Shown in pieces: positions 35,187 through 43,460 of a stretch of 64,000 nucleotides of DNA (its first letter is position 1; each line of letters begins with the position of its first letter). This stretch comes from CAYNWK01 sp964400875 (GTDB lineage Bacteria; Chloroflexota; Anaerolineae; Anaerolineales; UBA4823), in assembly GCA_964400875.1 (NCBI GenBank), contig CAYNWK010000006.1, positions 1 to 64,000 on the forward strand. The letters run 5' to 3'. The translations under genes and the position numbers were made by a program. A model generated the notes under the pieces. That model was given only the letters and a program-made list of their open reading frames with translations. It ran no database searches and was not told where the DNA came from.

Positions 35187-36539
35187 CTAAAGCTGTTGAA
35201 TCTCAGGGGGAATAGTCGGTTCTACCGGTACTCGCTCTTGCCAGATATCAAAAGTCTCGACCTGGTATTCCTGACGCTGCTGGGTGAGCCAGGTATCAAA
35301 GGCAGTCTGCCGGGCTTGCTCATACTCACTCGTTGAGAGTGGGCGTTCTTCATGTCCTAGTACCTGGATAATGTGCCAGCCGAACTGCGTTTCGACCGGC
35401 GAACTGATCTCGCCAATCGAGAGACTGAACGCTGCTTTTTCAAAAGTTGGATCCATGCGGCCGACAGGGAACCAACCTAAATCACCGCCGCTATCCCGGT
35501 TGCTATCGTCAATCGAGTATTCGGCAGCCAGATCGACGAAACTTTCTCCTGCGTTTAACCTTTGGATCACTTCTTCAGCGGTTGCTTCGTCTTCAACCAG
35601 GATATGACGAGCCCAGACCTGATCCTGGGTCATGGGTAAATCCCCGGTGATTTCGTCAAGCATCTTTTGACGGTACAGCTCGCTCCTGAAGAGCTCGCGA
35701 AATTGTGTTTCGCTAAAATTAATCTCCTGATCCAATGTATCGACGAAATCCTGGTAGTTCTGCTGGTAAGCCTCCAGAGTGTAGGGGGTTGGCGTGGGCT
35801 GGGCCGTTGCCTCTGCAGAAGGCGAAGATTCGATGGTAGGACCAGCTACCCCCGTGGATGCTTCCGTCGCTACGGATGTAGCCTCAGCAAGCGTTGTGGC
35901 TTCAACCGTTGATGTAAACTCGGTCGTTGCTTCTACCGTCGGTGAAGCCGTGGGGGTTGGCGGGATAAGTGCAAGTTGAGTTGCGGAGAGCGTCGAGGTT
36001 GGCGCTGTGGTGGGGAGGGTAGTCGGTGTTGGCGCTTCACCCCCGGGATAGTAACCAAAGGCCTCCTGCAGCATCGCATCGACTTCCTCATCCGTCACAG
36101 TGATGCCACGCTTTTCAGCTTCTTGACGGATGATGATGTTCTCAACCATGTTGTTGAGAACGTCTTGCCCCATGGTGACCGGATCGAGTTGAAATTCGAT
36201 CTGGCGGAGCGTCTGCAAGAAGAAAGCCTGGGCGTTTTGATCCGAGCCAAACAGCTGCATGTTCTGGTAGGTATTGAGATACTGCTGGACAAGCTGTCGG
36301 CGCTGGTACTTCACCTCCGCTTGAAATTCGCGGGTAGTTATCTTCTCATCCCCAACCGTCGCGACGGGTTGGCTAGGTTTGATCAAGGCTTGGTCAATAA
36401 CGCCGAAAGCCAACAGTCCGAAAACAGCGGCGAAGACGACGGCGCCAGTGATGATGATGGCGCGCCGTTGCCTGCGCTCACGTTGTTCTCGAGCGAGATG
36501 TTTCTTGGTAAAAGTCTTCTTCTCCGGATTTTTTGCCAT
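35187..36539 (-). CDS. Membrane-anchored parvulin-type peptidyl-prolyl isomerase (SurA/PrsA-like)
   Basis: 450 residues. Basic N-terminus, one membrane helix (~27-48), SurA_N-type helical chaperone part (VATVGDEKITTREFQ ... NNMVENIIIRQEAEKRGITV), then a low-complexity Thr/Ala/Pro/Ser-rich insert at ~165-255, a second helical part, and a rotamase domain (~315-410) with ARHILVEDEATAEEV, GGDLGWFPVGRM and FGWHIIQVLG. Probably extracytoplasmic folding of exported proteins. The disordered insert splits the chaperone domain and is unusual in length. Confidence 0.87.
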   Translation of the reverse strand: MAKNPEKKTFTKKHLAREQRERRQRRAIIITGAVVFAAVFGLLAFGVIDQALIKPSQPVATVGDEKITTREFQAEVKYQRRQLVQQYLNTYQNMQLFGSDQNAQAFFLQTLRQIEFQLDPVTMGQDVLNNMVENIIIRQEAEKRGITVTDEEVDAMLQEAFGYYPGGEAPTPTTLPTTAPTSTLSATQLALIPPTPTASPTVEATTEFTSTVEATTLAEATSVATEASTGVAGPTIESSPSAEATAQPTPTPYTLEAYQQNYQDFVDTLDQEINFSETQFRELFRSELYRQKMLDEITGDLPMTQDQVWARHILVEDEATAEEVIQRLNAGESFVDLAAEYSIDDSNRDSGGDLGWFPVGRMDPTFEKAAFSLSIGEISSPVETQFGWHIIQVLGHEERPLSTSEYEQARQTAFDTWLTQQRQEYQVETFDIWQERVPVEPTIPPEIQQL

Positions 36540-36576
36540 CTACAACCTCTGAATGAGCAAGGCGTTACAAAAGATA

Positions 36577-36633
36577 GTACGAAAGTCGGCGTTTTTGGGT
36601 GGTCTTCGTTCACCCGAAGATCTCCTTTCGTAC
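36577..36633. other. Nested inverted repeats in the rpsR-foldase gap
   Basis: Outer arms GTACGAAAG / CTTTCGTAC (9 bp, perfect) enclose GGGTG / CACCC. In the rpsR direction the hairpin is followed by TATCTTTTG, so it may be a distal terminator; in the same strand it also lies 38 nt before the foldase ATG and may be a structured leader. A further palindrome GGTAAA-N11-TTTACC is at 36642-36664. Confidence 0.45.
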
Positions 36634-36794
36634 CCCTGATAGGTAAATCTCGATATCGTTTACCGTCAGATCAGGTTAAGGGGTATCAGCTCCCTAGATT
36701 CTCACTACCAGCCATGATAGGCGGCGCGGCAGTCGAGATCTCTCAATTTATTCAAACCTGGCGATCTTTATCGCTATCGATCGGCGGCGCCGAT

Positions 36795-37046
36795 TTATCT
36801 TAAGGTCTCCCCGGTATAGGGTAGCAAAGCGAGATGACGGGCGCGTTTGATAGCTTTGGCAACCGCGCGCTGGTGTTTTGCGCAAGCGCCAGTCTGGCGC
36901 CGAGGGCGAATCTTCCCGTTATCCGTGATATAGCGACGCAAAAGATCGACTTGTTTGTAGTCGATGACAGCGGTTGATTCAGTGCAAAATTGACAAACTC
37001 TCGGACGAGCGTAATAACGTCGTCCTGATGGTGCGTAGTTACTCAC
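36795..37046 (-). CDS. rpsR: 30S ribosomal protein S18
   Basis: 83 residues. The N-terminal zinc-type cysteines (CQFC, then TGACAKHQR) mark the C+ form of S18; the RRYITDNGKIRPRRQTG core is universal. Last gene of the rpsF-ssb-rpsR operon; S18 pairs with S6 on the 30S platform. Confidence 0.97.
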   Translation of the reverse strand: MSNYAPSGRRYYARPRVCQFCTESTAVIDYKQVDLLRRYITDNGKIRPRRQTGACAKHQRAVAKAIKRARHLALLPYTGETLR

Positions 37047-37090
37047 AATTCATACTCCTGTTTTGATATGGGTAGCGAGAGCACGCTGAC

Positions 37091-37489
37091 TCAAAAGGGA
37101 AATTCTTCCTCTTCTTCATCGAGCCCTGTCTCATCATTCTCGTTGGCTGCATCCCGACGGTCGCCTAGCATAATCATTTCTTTGGCGACGACCTCTGTAG
37201 ACGAATGTCGCTGGCCTTCGCCATCTTCCCAGCGCCTGGTTTGTAAACGTCCTTCTATGTAGACTTGTTGTCCTTTGGACAGGTATTGTTTGCAAATCTC
37301 GGCCAGGCTGCCCCAGGCCACGACGTTAAACCACTCGGTTTCCGTGTGGCGCTCGCCGTTGGCTGTGTTCCAAGACCGGTTGGTCCCAACACTGAAAGAA
37401 GTCACCGGGCTACCAGATGGCGTATAACGCATTTCCGGATCGCGTCCCAGGCGGCCGATGATCATCACTTTGTTCAAACCTCGGCTCAT
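37091..37489 (-). CDS. ssb: Single-stranded DNA-binding protein
   Basis: 132 residues. OB fold (MSRGLNKVMIIGRLGRDPEMRYTPSG, TEWFNVVAWGSLAE, KGQQVYIEGRLQTR) and a short acidic tail ending in EEEEFPF, the tip that recruits repair proteins. Sits between rpsF and rpsR as in many bacteria. Confidence 0.96.
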   Translation of the reverse strand: MSRGLNKVMIIGRLGRDPEMRYTPSGSPVTSFSVGTNRSWNTANGERHTETEWFNVVAWGSLAEICKQYLSKGQQVYIEGRLQTRRWEDGEGQRHSSTEVVAKEMIMLGDRRDAANENDETGLDEEEEEFPF

Positions 37490-37507
37490 GACTTTCTCCT
37501 TCCTGGT

Positions 37508-37795
37508 TCAGGAATCCTTCTGGGTAATTAGATGGCGAAGAACCGGCTCGAGTAAGCCGATGTTCCGCTCCAGCTGCCCGCAAAAAGATGGGGCCATCTG
37601 GGTGTGCATCAACACGTATTGACCTTCGAGCTGATTGCGGATCGGGTAAGCCAGCTTACGCTTACCCCAGAGGTCGACTTTCTCGACTTTGCCTTCTCCG
37701 TCGTCTATCCAACCGCGGACACGATCGACAACGTCTTTGAAAGCCGACTCATCCAAATCCGGATGGACGATAAAAACTAACTCATATGAACGCAT
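37508..37795 (-). CDS. rpsF: 30S ribosomal protein S6
   Basis: 95 residues from the ATG at 37795, selected because AAGGAGG lies 9 nt before it and S6 proteins start with MRxYEL. A longer frame from 37846 has no ribosome site. RSYELVFIVHPDLDESAF, then GKRKLAYPIRNQLEGQYVLMH, are diagnostic. First gene of the operon, preceded by a ~100-nt leader with a hairpin. Confidence 0.95.
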   Translation of the reverse strand: MRSYELVFIVHPDLDESAFKDVVDRVRGWIDDGEGKVEKVDLWGKRKLAYPIRNQLEGQYVLMHTQMAPSFCGQLERNIGLLEPVLRHLITQKDS

Positions 37796-37900
37796 GTTTG
37801 AGGACCTCCTTTCCTCGGGATTGCCCTTGGTCGATACCGTTGGCACGCCAAAAGCGGAAGGAATCAGTAGGTACTGCTGCGCCTGAACGGCGCGGAGCCA

Positions 37901-37929
37901 AGTTTAACACATAAACACGGGAAATGCAA
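37901..37929 (-). promoter_or_regulatory. Predicted promoter of rpsF-ssb-rpsR
   Basis: TTGCAT (37929-37924), 17-nt spacer, TAAACT (37906-37901). The start site would leave a ~100-nt leader holding GCGCC-GTTCA-GGCGC and a possible CTTGG/CCAAG closing stem. Confidence 0.55.
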
Positions 37930-38006
37930 AGGTCTTGAGGTGGTCATGACCACCGATCGGAGAACGGCGAGCTTGCAACCAAGGATGCACCTCAATGAAA
38001 ATACAA

Positions 38007-38031
38007 AAAGGCAGGCTTACTCGCCTGCCTT
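38007..38031 (-). terminator. Rho-independent terminator of sufR-sufT
   Basis: AAGGCAGGC-GAGTAA-GCCTGCCTTTTTG on the minus strand, 36 nt after the sufT stop; 7-bp GC stem with a T-run. Confidence 0.88.
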
Positions 38032-38066
38032 AAATTATTGTTCAATGCGTGTAGTAAAGTGATTCG

Positions 38067-38408
38067 TTAGAAAAATCCCCACTCAGCGCCAGCGCCTTCT
38101 TCCATCATGCTCGGATCCCACATATCTGCTCCGAGTTCAATGGTCGTAGGGCGCTCTAAAGCTGATTCGCCCTTCTTGCGCGTCATCTCCAACAGTGCCG
38201 GAGCGTAAGGACAGAATGGGGTAGTCATAATCATGCGGATATTGGCCGATTCATCCTCTACGATTAGATCTCGAATCAACCCCAGTTCAATGACATTGAG
38301 ACCAATTTCCGGATCAACAACTTCTCGTAATGCTGTTTTCGCTTTTTCAGCCAGGTCGGGATGAGTGGATTCGGCTTGCCAGACAATTTTCTCGCGTTCT
38401 TGGGTCAT
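38067..38408 (-). CDS. sufT: MIP18/DUF59 family Fe-S assembly protein (SufT-like)
   Basis: 113 residues. The DUF59 core REVVDPEIGLNVIELGLIRDL and MTTPFCPYAP with the conserved Cys match SufT/MIP18 proteins, which help Fe-S cluster maturation. Overlaps the sufR stop by 4 bp (ATGA). The short Met/Glu-rich C-terminus (WDPSMMEEGAGAEWGFF) is typical of bacterial members. Confidence 0.88.
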   Translation of the reverse strand: MTQEREKIVWQAESTHPDLAEKAKTALREVVDPEIGLNVIELGLIRDLIVEDESANIRMIMTTPFCPYAPALLEMTRKKGESALERPTTIELGADMWDPSMMEEGAGAEWGFF

Positions 38409-39100
38409 GCAATCTTCTCCGATGAAATCAGCTCAGAATCAGGGGAAACAGATTGGAGATCTCTTGACAGCTCTTTGGGGACTACATAAGTGCAATGTGA
38501 ATCTCCATCTAAAACGCATTTGACTTTTTCGGCAGGCAGGTTGAGCATCGAGGAGATCAGGGTTTGATCGACGAAGCAAACTTCCGGATGGTTTTGACCG
38601 ACCTGAAAATAAGGGCAACTCACTTCTCGGATATGGTACTGGTCGCCTTTGGCTTCCCATTCAATGTCGAAACCCTCGTCGGTGAGCAACTCTTTGACCA
38701 TATCCAAACGTTCTTCCATGGAAAGGCCTTTAAGATGCGTGTCTTGTTTGTACTCATCCACCAGGTCCTCGGCCATTTGGGAGAAAATTTGCCCGACAAC
38801 TGAAGCAGGCACATTTTCTTTAAGTTGTTGGAGCAAGCGCAAAGTCAAGCGAAGATAGCGAGTAGGAAACTGCTCCAAACCGTCGGGAGTCAGGAAGTAA
38901 ACCCGCCGCGGGCGACCAACGCCATGGCGTTCTTCTTCAGAGCTTACGTATCCATCAGCCTGAAGCCTCGCGATGTGATGCCGCACCGATATTGGATTGA
39001 TTTCGACTGCTTCAGCTAAATCATTAATCGTACATCGGTGTTGGCGGAGCAGGGTGTAAAGGACACGCTCACGCGTACTTTTTGCGCTATCTTCATCCAT
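38405..39100 (-). CDS. sufR: Fe-S cluster-dependent transcriptional regulator SufR
   Basis: 231 residues. Winged-helix domain (RVLYTLLRQHRCTINDLAEAV, NPISVRHHIARLQADGYV, GVGRPRRVYFLT wing) and a C-terminal sensor with four cysteines C162, C175, C195, C203 (C-x12-C-x19-C-x7-C). Only the first three or a subset may bind the cluster. SufR represses suf genes when it carries a [4Fe-4S] cluster; loss of the cluster lifts repression. Divergent from sufC over a 541-bp gap that holds matching sites at both promoters, which implies control of itself and the suf operon. Confidence 0.9.
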   Translation of the reverse strand: MDEDSAKSTRERVLYTLLRQHRCTINDLAEAVEINPISVRHHIARLQADGYVSSEEERHGVGRPRRVYFLTPDGLEQFPTRYLRLTLRLLQQLKENVPASVVGQIFSQMAEDLVDEYKQDTHLKGLSMEERLDMVKELLTDEGFDIEWEAKGDQYHIREVSCPYFQVGQNHPEVCFVDQTLISSMLNLPAEKVKCVLDGDSHCTYVVPKELSRDLQSVSPDSELISSEKIA

Positions 39101-39246
39101 AACCGATCAACCTCAGTAAAAAACTTACCTATTGTGCGGTTTACGAGCAGGGGGGATAGGTCGACCGCCGAAGCTCAACGCAAACAACCTTATTTTCCCT
39201 CTCAAACCACGCAAAATACATCAGGCTTTTCATCCAAGCCGCGTGC

Positions 39247-39275
39247 AGTATAACATTTGCAAATATTTTTGTCAA
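39247..39275 (-). promoter_or_regulatory. sufR promoter
   Basis: TTGACA (39275-39270), 17-nt spacer, TATACT (39252-39247), pointing at sufR. Predicted leader ~140 nt. Confidence 0.8.
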
Positions 39276-39282
39276 TATTATA

Positions 39283-39292
39283 GATATTTATC
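39283..39292 (-). promoter_or_regulatory. Candidate SufR operator O1
   Basis: GATAAATATC on the minus strand, separated by 7 nt from the -35 TTGACA of the sufR promoter. The same core and spacing recur at 39498-39507 for sufC. Confidence 0.55.
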
Positions 39293-39378
39293 GTAAAAAT
39301 TATTTGGTTTCTTGGGGACTGCGTAGAAATGGGAGGCTTGGGGTTCTTGCCACAGCAGATCCCAAAACATTTAAATTA

Positions 39379-39407
39379 TTGACTCTGAGGGACTTGACTG
39401 TTATAAT
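39379..39407 (+). promoter_or_regulatory. Distal suf promoter P1
   Basis: TTGACT (39379-39384), 17-nt spacer, TATAAT (39402-39407). No GATAWWTATC upstream; a 16-bp imperfect palindrome lies just downstream. Confidence 0.75.
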
Positions 39408-39420
39408 CTGAAAGAATAAA

Positions 39421-39436
39421 TATGATAATTGTCATA
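39421..39436. promoter_or_regulatory. Imperfect palindrome downstream of P1, Fur-like
   Basis: TATGATAATTGTCATA, mirror symmetric except one pair, located about +8 to +23 of P1. AT-rich TGATAAT halves resemble Fur/iron-type operators; identity of the regulator is unknown. Confidence 0.4.
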
Positions 39437-39497
39437 ATAATTAAGATCGATTGAGTAGGAATCCCGGTTAATCGTGAGACAGACCTGGAATATATTA

Positions 39498-39507
39498 GAT
39501 ATTTATC
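39498..39507 (+). promoter_or_regulatory. Candidate SufR operator O2
   Basis: GATATTTATC followed by 7 nt and the TTGACT of the proximal sufC promoter; the reverse complement of the O1 core, at the same distance from its promoter. Confidence 0.55.
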
Positions 39508-39514
39508 CTAAATA

Positions 39515-39543
39515 TTGACTTTAAAAGACCAGACTGCTATAAT
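39515..39543 (+). promoter_or_regulatory. Proximal suf promoter P2
   Basis: TTGACT (39515-39520), 17-nt spacer, TATAAT (39538-39543). Transcript would start about 92 nt before the sufC ATG. Confidence 0.85.
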
Positions 39544-39641
39544 TGCGTCTGGCGTAACAAACACGAGGTTACTCCCGCGAGTATGCGCGGAAAGACCTGG
39601 AACAGATCCTGGCTAAATCCTACAAGGAGAAATTTCAATCA

Positions 39642-40415
39642 ATGTCTGAACTGGAAATTCGTAATCTTCATGCGGGTATAAACGGGCAGGAGATCCTGAA
39701 AGGGGTCGATCTGACCATAAAACAAGGTGAGGTGCATGCCTTGATGGGGCCAAATGGCACCGGGAAATCAACCCTGGCTAATGTCTTGATGGGACATCCT
39801 TCGTATGAGGTCACCGAGGGTGAGGCCACCTTCAAAGGTAAGAACATTCTGGAACTTGAACCGCAAGAACGCGCCCATTTAGGTGTGTTCCTGGCGTTTC
39901 AATATCCTGTTGCCATACCTGGGGTCAGTGTGGCCAATTTCCTACGCACAGCGCTCAATGCCCGGCGCAAGGCCGAAAACAAGGATGATAAAGGGATTCC
40001 AATCCCGGAATTCCGCCGCCTGCTGAAAGAAAAGATGGATCTGCTCAAGATGGATCACAGTTTTGCAGGCCGCTACCTTAACGATGGCTTTTCCGGTGGT
40101 GAAAAGAAACGGGCTGAGATCTTACAGATGGCTGCTTTACAACCTGAAATCGCAATTCTTGACGAAACCGATTCGGGCCTTGATATTGATGCGCTGAGAA
40201 TCGTGGCAGACGGGGTCAATGCACTGAGAGGTACCGAACTGGGTGTGCTGGTGATCACGCATTACCAACGCATTTTGAACTATATCGTCCCTGATTACGT
40301 GCATATCATGCTAAGCGGCCGCATTGCCGAATCTGGCGGACCGGATTTAGCGCTTCATTTGGAAGAAAAAGGCTACGATTGGCTGCGCGAGAAGAACGGC
40401 GCGGTGCCGGCGTAA
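39642..40415 (+). CDS. sufC: Fe-S cluster assembly ATPase SufC
   Basis: 257-residue ABC ATPase that drives the SufBCD scaffold. Walker A GPNGTGKSTLAN, signature FSGGEKKRAEILQ, Walker B IAILDETDSGLDIDALR and H-loop VITHYQRIL. No membrane domain, as expected for Suf. AAGGAG ribosome site. First gene of the operon, driven by P1/P2. Confidence 0.97.
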   Translation: MSELEIRNLHAGINGQEILKGVDLTIKQGEVHALMGPNGTGKSTLANVLMGHPSYEVTEGEATFKGKNILELEPQERAHLGVFLAFQYPVAIPGVSVANFLRTALNARRKAENKDDKGIPIPEFRRLLKEKMDLLKMDHSFAGRYLNDGFSGGEKKRAEILQMAALQPEIAILDETDSGLDIDALRIVADGVNALRGTELGVLVITHYQRILNYIVPDYVHIMLSGRIAESGGPDLALHLEEKGYDWLREKNGAVPA

Positions 40416-40460
40416 TTTATCGAAGATGGTTGAACCAGTGATGATTACTGGAGGTAAGTG

Positions 40461-41867
40461 ATGAGTTCAGACGCCAAAATACTTGAAGGTATCGGCGAAT
40501 ATAAATATGGGTTTCGTGATCCGCAGACTTATGTCTTCAGGCCAGAAAGAGGGTTAAATCGGCAAGTCGTCGAGCAAATCTCTGCGATGAAGCAAGAGCC
40601 GCAGTGGATGCTTGAGTTCCGCTTAAAGGCGCTGGAGCATTTCCAACAGCGTCCCATGCCGACGTGGGGCGGCGATTTATCCTCGTTGAATCTGGACGAA
40701 ATTTATTTTTACACCCGGCCTACGGATAAAGAGGGTCGCAACTGGGAAGAAGTTCCGGATACGATTAAAAACACGTTCAACAAGCTGGGCATACCGGAAG
40801 CCGAACAGAAATTTCTCGCCGGTGTTGGCGCTCAATACGAATCCGAGATGGTTTACCACAACATCCAAAAGCACCTAGAAGAACAGGGCGTAATTTTCAA
40901 AAGCATTGAGAACGGGTTGCGCGATCACCCGAATTTGTTCCGCGAATACTTCGGGACCGTGATCCCTATCGAGGACAACAAATTTGCAGCGCTCAACAGC
41001 GCAGTTTGGTCCGGTGGCTCCTTTTTGTACATCCCTCCGGGAGTAAAGGTCGATTTACCGCTCCAAGCCTATTTCAGGCTGAACGAAGCATCCACGGGAC
41101 AGTTCGAACGAACGATGATCATCGCCGACGAAGGCTCTTCAGCGCATTACGTGGAGGGCTGCACGGCGCCGATCTACACGACTAATTCCTTCCACAGTGG
41201 AGTGATCGAAATCATCGTGAAAAAGGGCGCGAGGATGCGCTATACGACCATCCAAAACTGGTCGAATAATATGTTCAATCTGGTCACCCAGCGGGCTATC
41301 GTTCACGAAGACGCCACGATGGAATGGGTCGATGCCAATCTCGGTTCGAAACTGACCATGAAATATCCATCTTGCTACCTGGTCGGTGAACGAGCCCACG
41401 GAGAGATTCTCTCTATGGCATTCGCCGCGCAGGGCCAGCACCAAGATACAGGCGGCAAGGTAATTCACGTCGCGCCGAATACCACCAGCAAGATCACTTC
41501 GAAATCCATCAGCAAGAGTGAAGGCCGGGCTTCTTATCGTGGCTTGCTTAAGGTTCATAAAGGAGCCACCAACTCCCGTTCCAACGTGGTTTGCGATGCC
41601 TTGCTGCTCGACCCGCAGTCACGCTCTGACACTTACCCGTATATCGAAATCGATGAGGATGAGGTCAGCGTGGGTCATGAAGCTTCGGTTTCCAAAATTG
41701 GGGAAGAGCAGCTGTTTTATTTGATGAGCCGGGGGTTGAGCGAAGAACAGGCTACGGGGATGATTGTATCCGGTTTTATCGAGCCACTGGTCAAAGAACT
41801 GCCGATGGAATACGCAATCGAGATGAACCGACTGATCCAGCTGCAGATGGAAGGCTCGATCGGGTAA
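40461..41867 (+). CDS. sufB: Fe-S cluster scaffold SufB
   Basis: 468 residues from the ATG at 40461 (GGAGG 6 nt ahead); a GTG at 40458 adds one codon. Right-handed beta-helix scaffold; SGGSFLYIPPGVKVDLPLQ, SAHYVEGCTAPIYTT and the C-terminal YPYIEIDEDEVSVGHEASVSKIGEEQLFYLMSRGL are conserved in SufB. Assembles nascent clusters with SufC and SufD using sulfur delivered through SufS-SufU. Confidence 0.97.
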   Translation: MSSDAKILEGIGEYKYGFRDPQTYVFRPERGLNRQVVEQISAMKQEPQWMLEFRLKALEHFQQRPMPTWGGDLSSLNLDEIYFYTRPTDKEGRNWEEVPDTIKNTFNKLGIPEAEQKFLAGVGAQYESEMVYHNIQKHLEEQGVIFKSIENGLRDHPNLFREYFGTVIPIEDNKFAALNSAVWSGGSFLYIPPGVKVDLPLQAYFRLNEASTGQFERTMIIADEGSSAHYVEGCTAPIYTTNSFHSGVIEIIVKKGARMRYTTIQNWSNNMFNLVTQRAIVHEDATMEWVDANLGSKLTMKYPSCYLVGERAHGEILSMAFAAQGQHQDTGGKVIHVAPNTTSKITSKSISKSEGRASYRGLLKVHKGATNSRSNVVCDALLLDPQSRSDTYPYIEIDEDEVSVGHEASVSKIGEEQLFYLMSRGLSEEQATGMIVSGFIEPLVKELPMEYAIEMNRLIQLQMEGSIG

Positions 41868-41900
41868 ACGACGAGCACATAAAGGATACAAGACTCAAAC

Positions 41901-43256
41901 ATGGCAGAAAGAGTTGTTGTCACGCGTAAAAGACGCTCGGAGCGCGAGGCGTCTAAAAAGTTTGCTTTTAAAAAAGCGATGGTCCCATACCTCTCCGGGG
42001 ATGAACACTCCAGTGAATTCATAAGGAACTACCGCGAGCAAGCCTGGGAAGACTTCCAAAGCCTTCCGATGCCGAAAACGACCGATGAACCCTGGCGGCG
42101 AACCGACATTCGGGGGTTGGCGGCGGGTTCATTCAAGCTTGCCAGCGCTGGCGATAGCGAGAATCTGGCGCCTGTCTCTAAAGAGCTTTTGCAGCCGCTG
42201 GTGGCCGATGAACACGGCGGACAAATTCGAATGCTTCCTGGCGGAGTTCAGGTTGACCTGGATCCAAAACTATCCGAGAAAGGCGTAATTTTTACAGACC
42301 TGGCTACCGCTGAACGAGATCACAGCGATCTTTTAGCACAAATCATGGGCCGGATTGTACGCACGGACGAGAGTAAATTCTCGGGGATGACCGCCGCGCT
42401 TGCTCAAAACGGCGTGCTGCTTTACGTGCCTCGTGGTGTGCAAATCGAAGAACCGCTGCACAGTATTTTGTGGGGACCGGGGGTAGATCTAGCATACTTC
42501 TCACACTTGATCGTCTGGATCGAAGAAGGCGCTTCGGCAACTTATGTCCATGAGGCCGCTTCACCGACTGAAAAGAGCGGGCAGACCCTGCACTCCGGAA
42601 TTGTAGAGATTCATGTTGGCGATGCCGCGAATTTTCGCTTCGTCGAGCTTCAATCCTGGGGCGAACATGTGTGGAATTTCAGTCACGAGCGAGCCCGGGT
42701 AGGTCGGGACGCGACTTTCGATTGGGTATTCGTTGCCGTTGGCAGCCACCTGACCAAGAACTTTTCTGATCTCGATTTGATCGGTCAGGGATCGACCGGC
42801 CGGATGTCCGGATTCTATTTCACCGACGGCGTCCAGCATCTGGACCACGATACGCAGCAGAATCACATGGCGCCGAATACGACCAGCGATCTGTTGTTTA
42901 AGGGCGCGCTCACCGATCGCAGTCGGTCAGTCTGGCAGGGGATGATCTATGTCGCGCCGGGGGCACAAAAAACGGACGGCTACCAGGCAAATCGAAACCT
43001 CGTGCTGAGCAAAAACGCACGCGCCGACTCAATCCCTGGATTAGAAATCTTGGCGGATGACGTGCGCTGTACGCACGGGGCCACGATAAGTAAAATCGAA
43101 CCGGAGGAGATGTTCTATCTACTCAGCCGAGGCATCCCGAAACGACAGGCCGAGAGGCTCGTCGTCGGAGGATTCTTCAGTCCGATCATGGACCGCATCC
43201 CTTACGAAGGTGTGCGGAACCGGTTGACCAAGGCGATCGAAGAGAAGATGGGCTGA
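41901..43256 (+). CDS. sufD: Fe-S cluster assembly protein SufD
   Basis: 451 residues, paralogous to SufB. PWRRTDIRGL near residue 60, VLLYVPRGVQIEEPLHSI, then DDVRCTHGATISKIEPEEMFYLLSRGIPKRQAERLVVGGFF, carry the His used at the SufB-SufD cluster site. The N-terminus has a short basic extension (MAERVVVTRKRRSEREASKK). A small hairpin CGGCT-TCTTGC-AGCCG follows the stop, then palindromic repeat copy D. Confidence 0.95.
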   Translation: MAERVVVTRKRRSEREASKKFAFKKAMVPYLSGDEHSSEFIRNYREQAWEDFQSLPMPKTTDEPWRRTDIRGLAAGSFKLASAGDSENLAPVSKELLQPLVADEHGGQIRMLPGGVQVDLDPKLSEKGVIFTDLATAERDHSDLLAQIMGRIVRTDESKFSGMTAALAQNGVLLYVPRGVQIEEPLHSILWGPGVDLAYFSHLIVWIEEGASATYVHEAASPTEKSGQTLHSGIVEIHVGDAANFRFVELQSWGEHVWNFSHERARVGRDATFDWVFVAVGSHLTKNFSDLDLIGQGSTGRMSGFYFTDGVQHLDHDTQQNHMAPNTTSDLLFKGALTDRSRSVWQGMIYVAPGAQKTDGYQANRNLVLSKNARADSIPGLEILADDVRCTHGATISKIEPEEMFYLLSRGIPKRQAERLVVGGFFSPIMDRIPYEGVRNRLTKAIEEKMG

Positions 43257-43350
43257 TCCACGCGGCTTCTTGCAGCCGTTACAATTGAGGTGCTAATGCC
43301 GGCGAATCAGCGTGAGAGCGTACACGTCGATTCGCTAATAGCGCGTATAG

Positions 43351-43444
43351 ACAGAAGTTACGCAGTTCAGGAGGAAAGGGGATATTTTGGCGGGTATAGC
43401 CTGCCAAAATTTCCTCAAACCTCCTCCAAATGCGTAAGTTCTTA
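43351..43444 (+). repeat. Palindromic MITE-like element, copy D
   Basis: 94-bp element; left end AGAAGTTACGCAGTTCAGG, right end (reverse complement) AGAACTTACGCATTTGG. Inner palindrome ATTTTGGCGGG / CCTGCCAAAAT. No clear flanking duplication. Lies within the suf operon between sufD and the next small gene. Confidence 0.7.
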
Positions 43445-43460
43445 GGCAATTAAACTTGCG

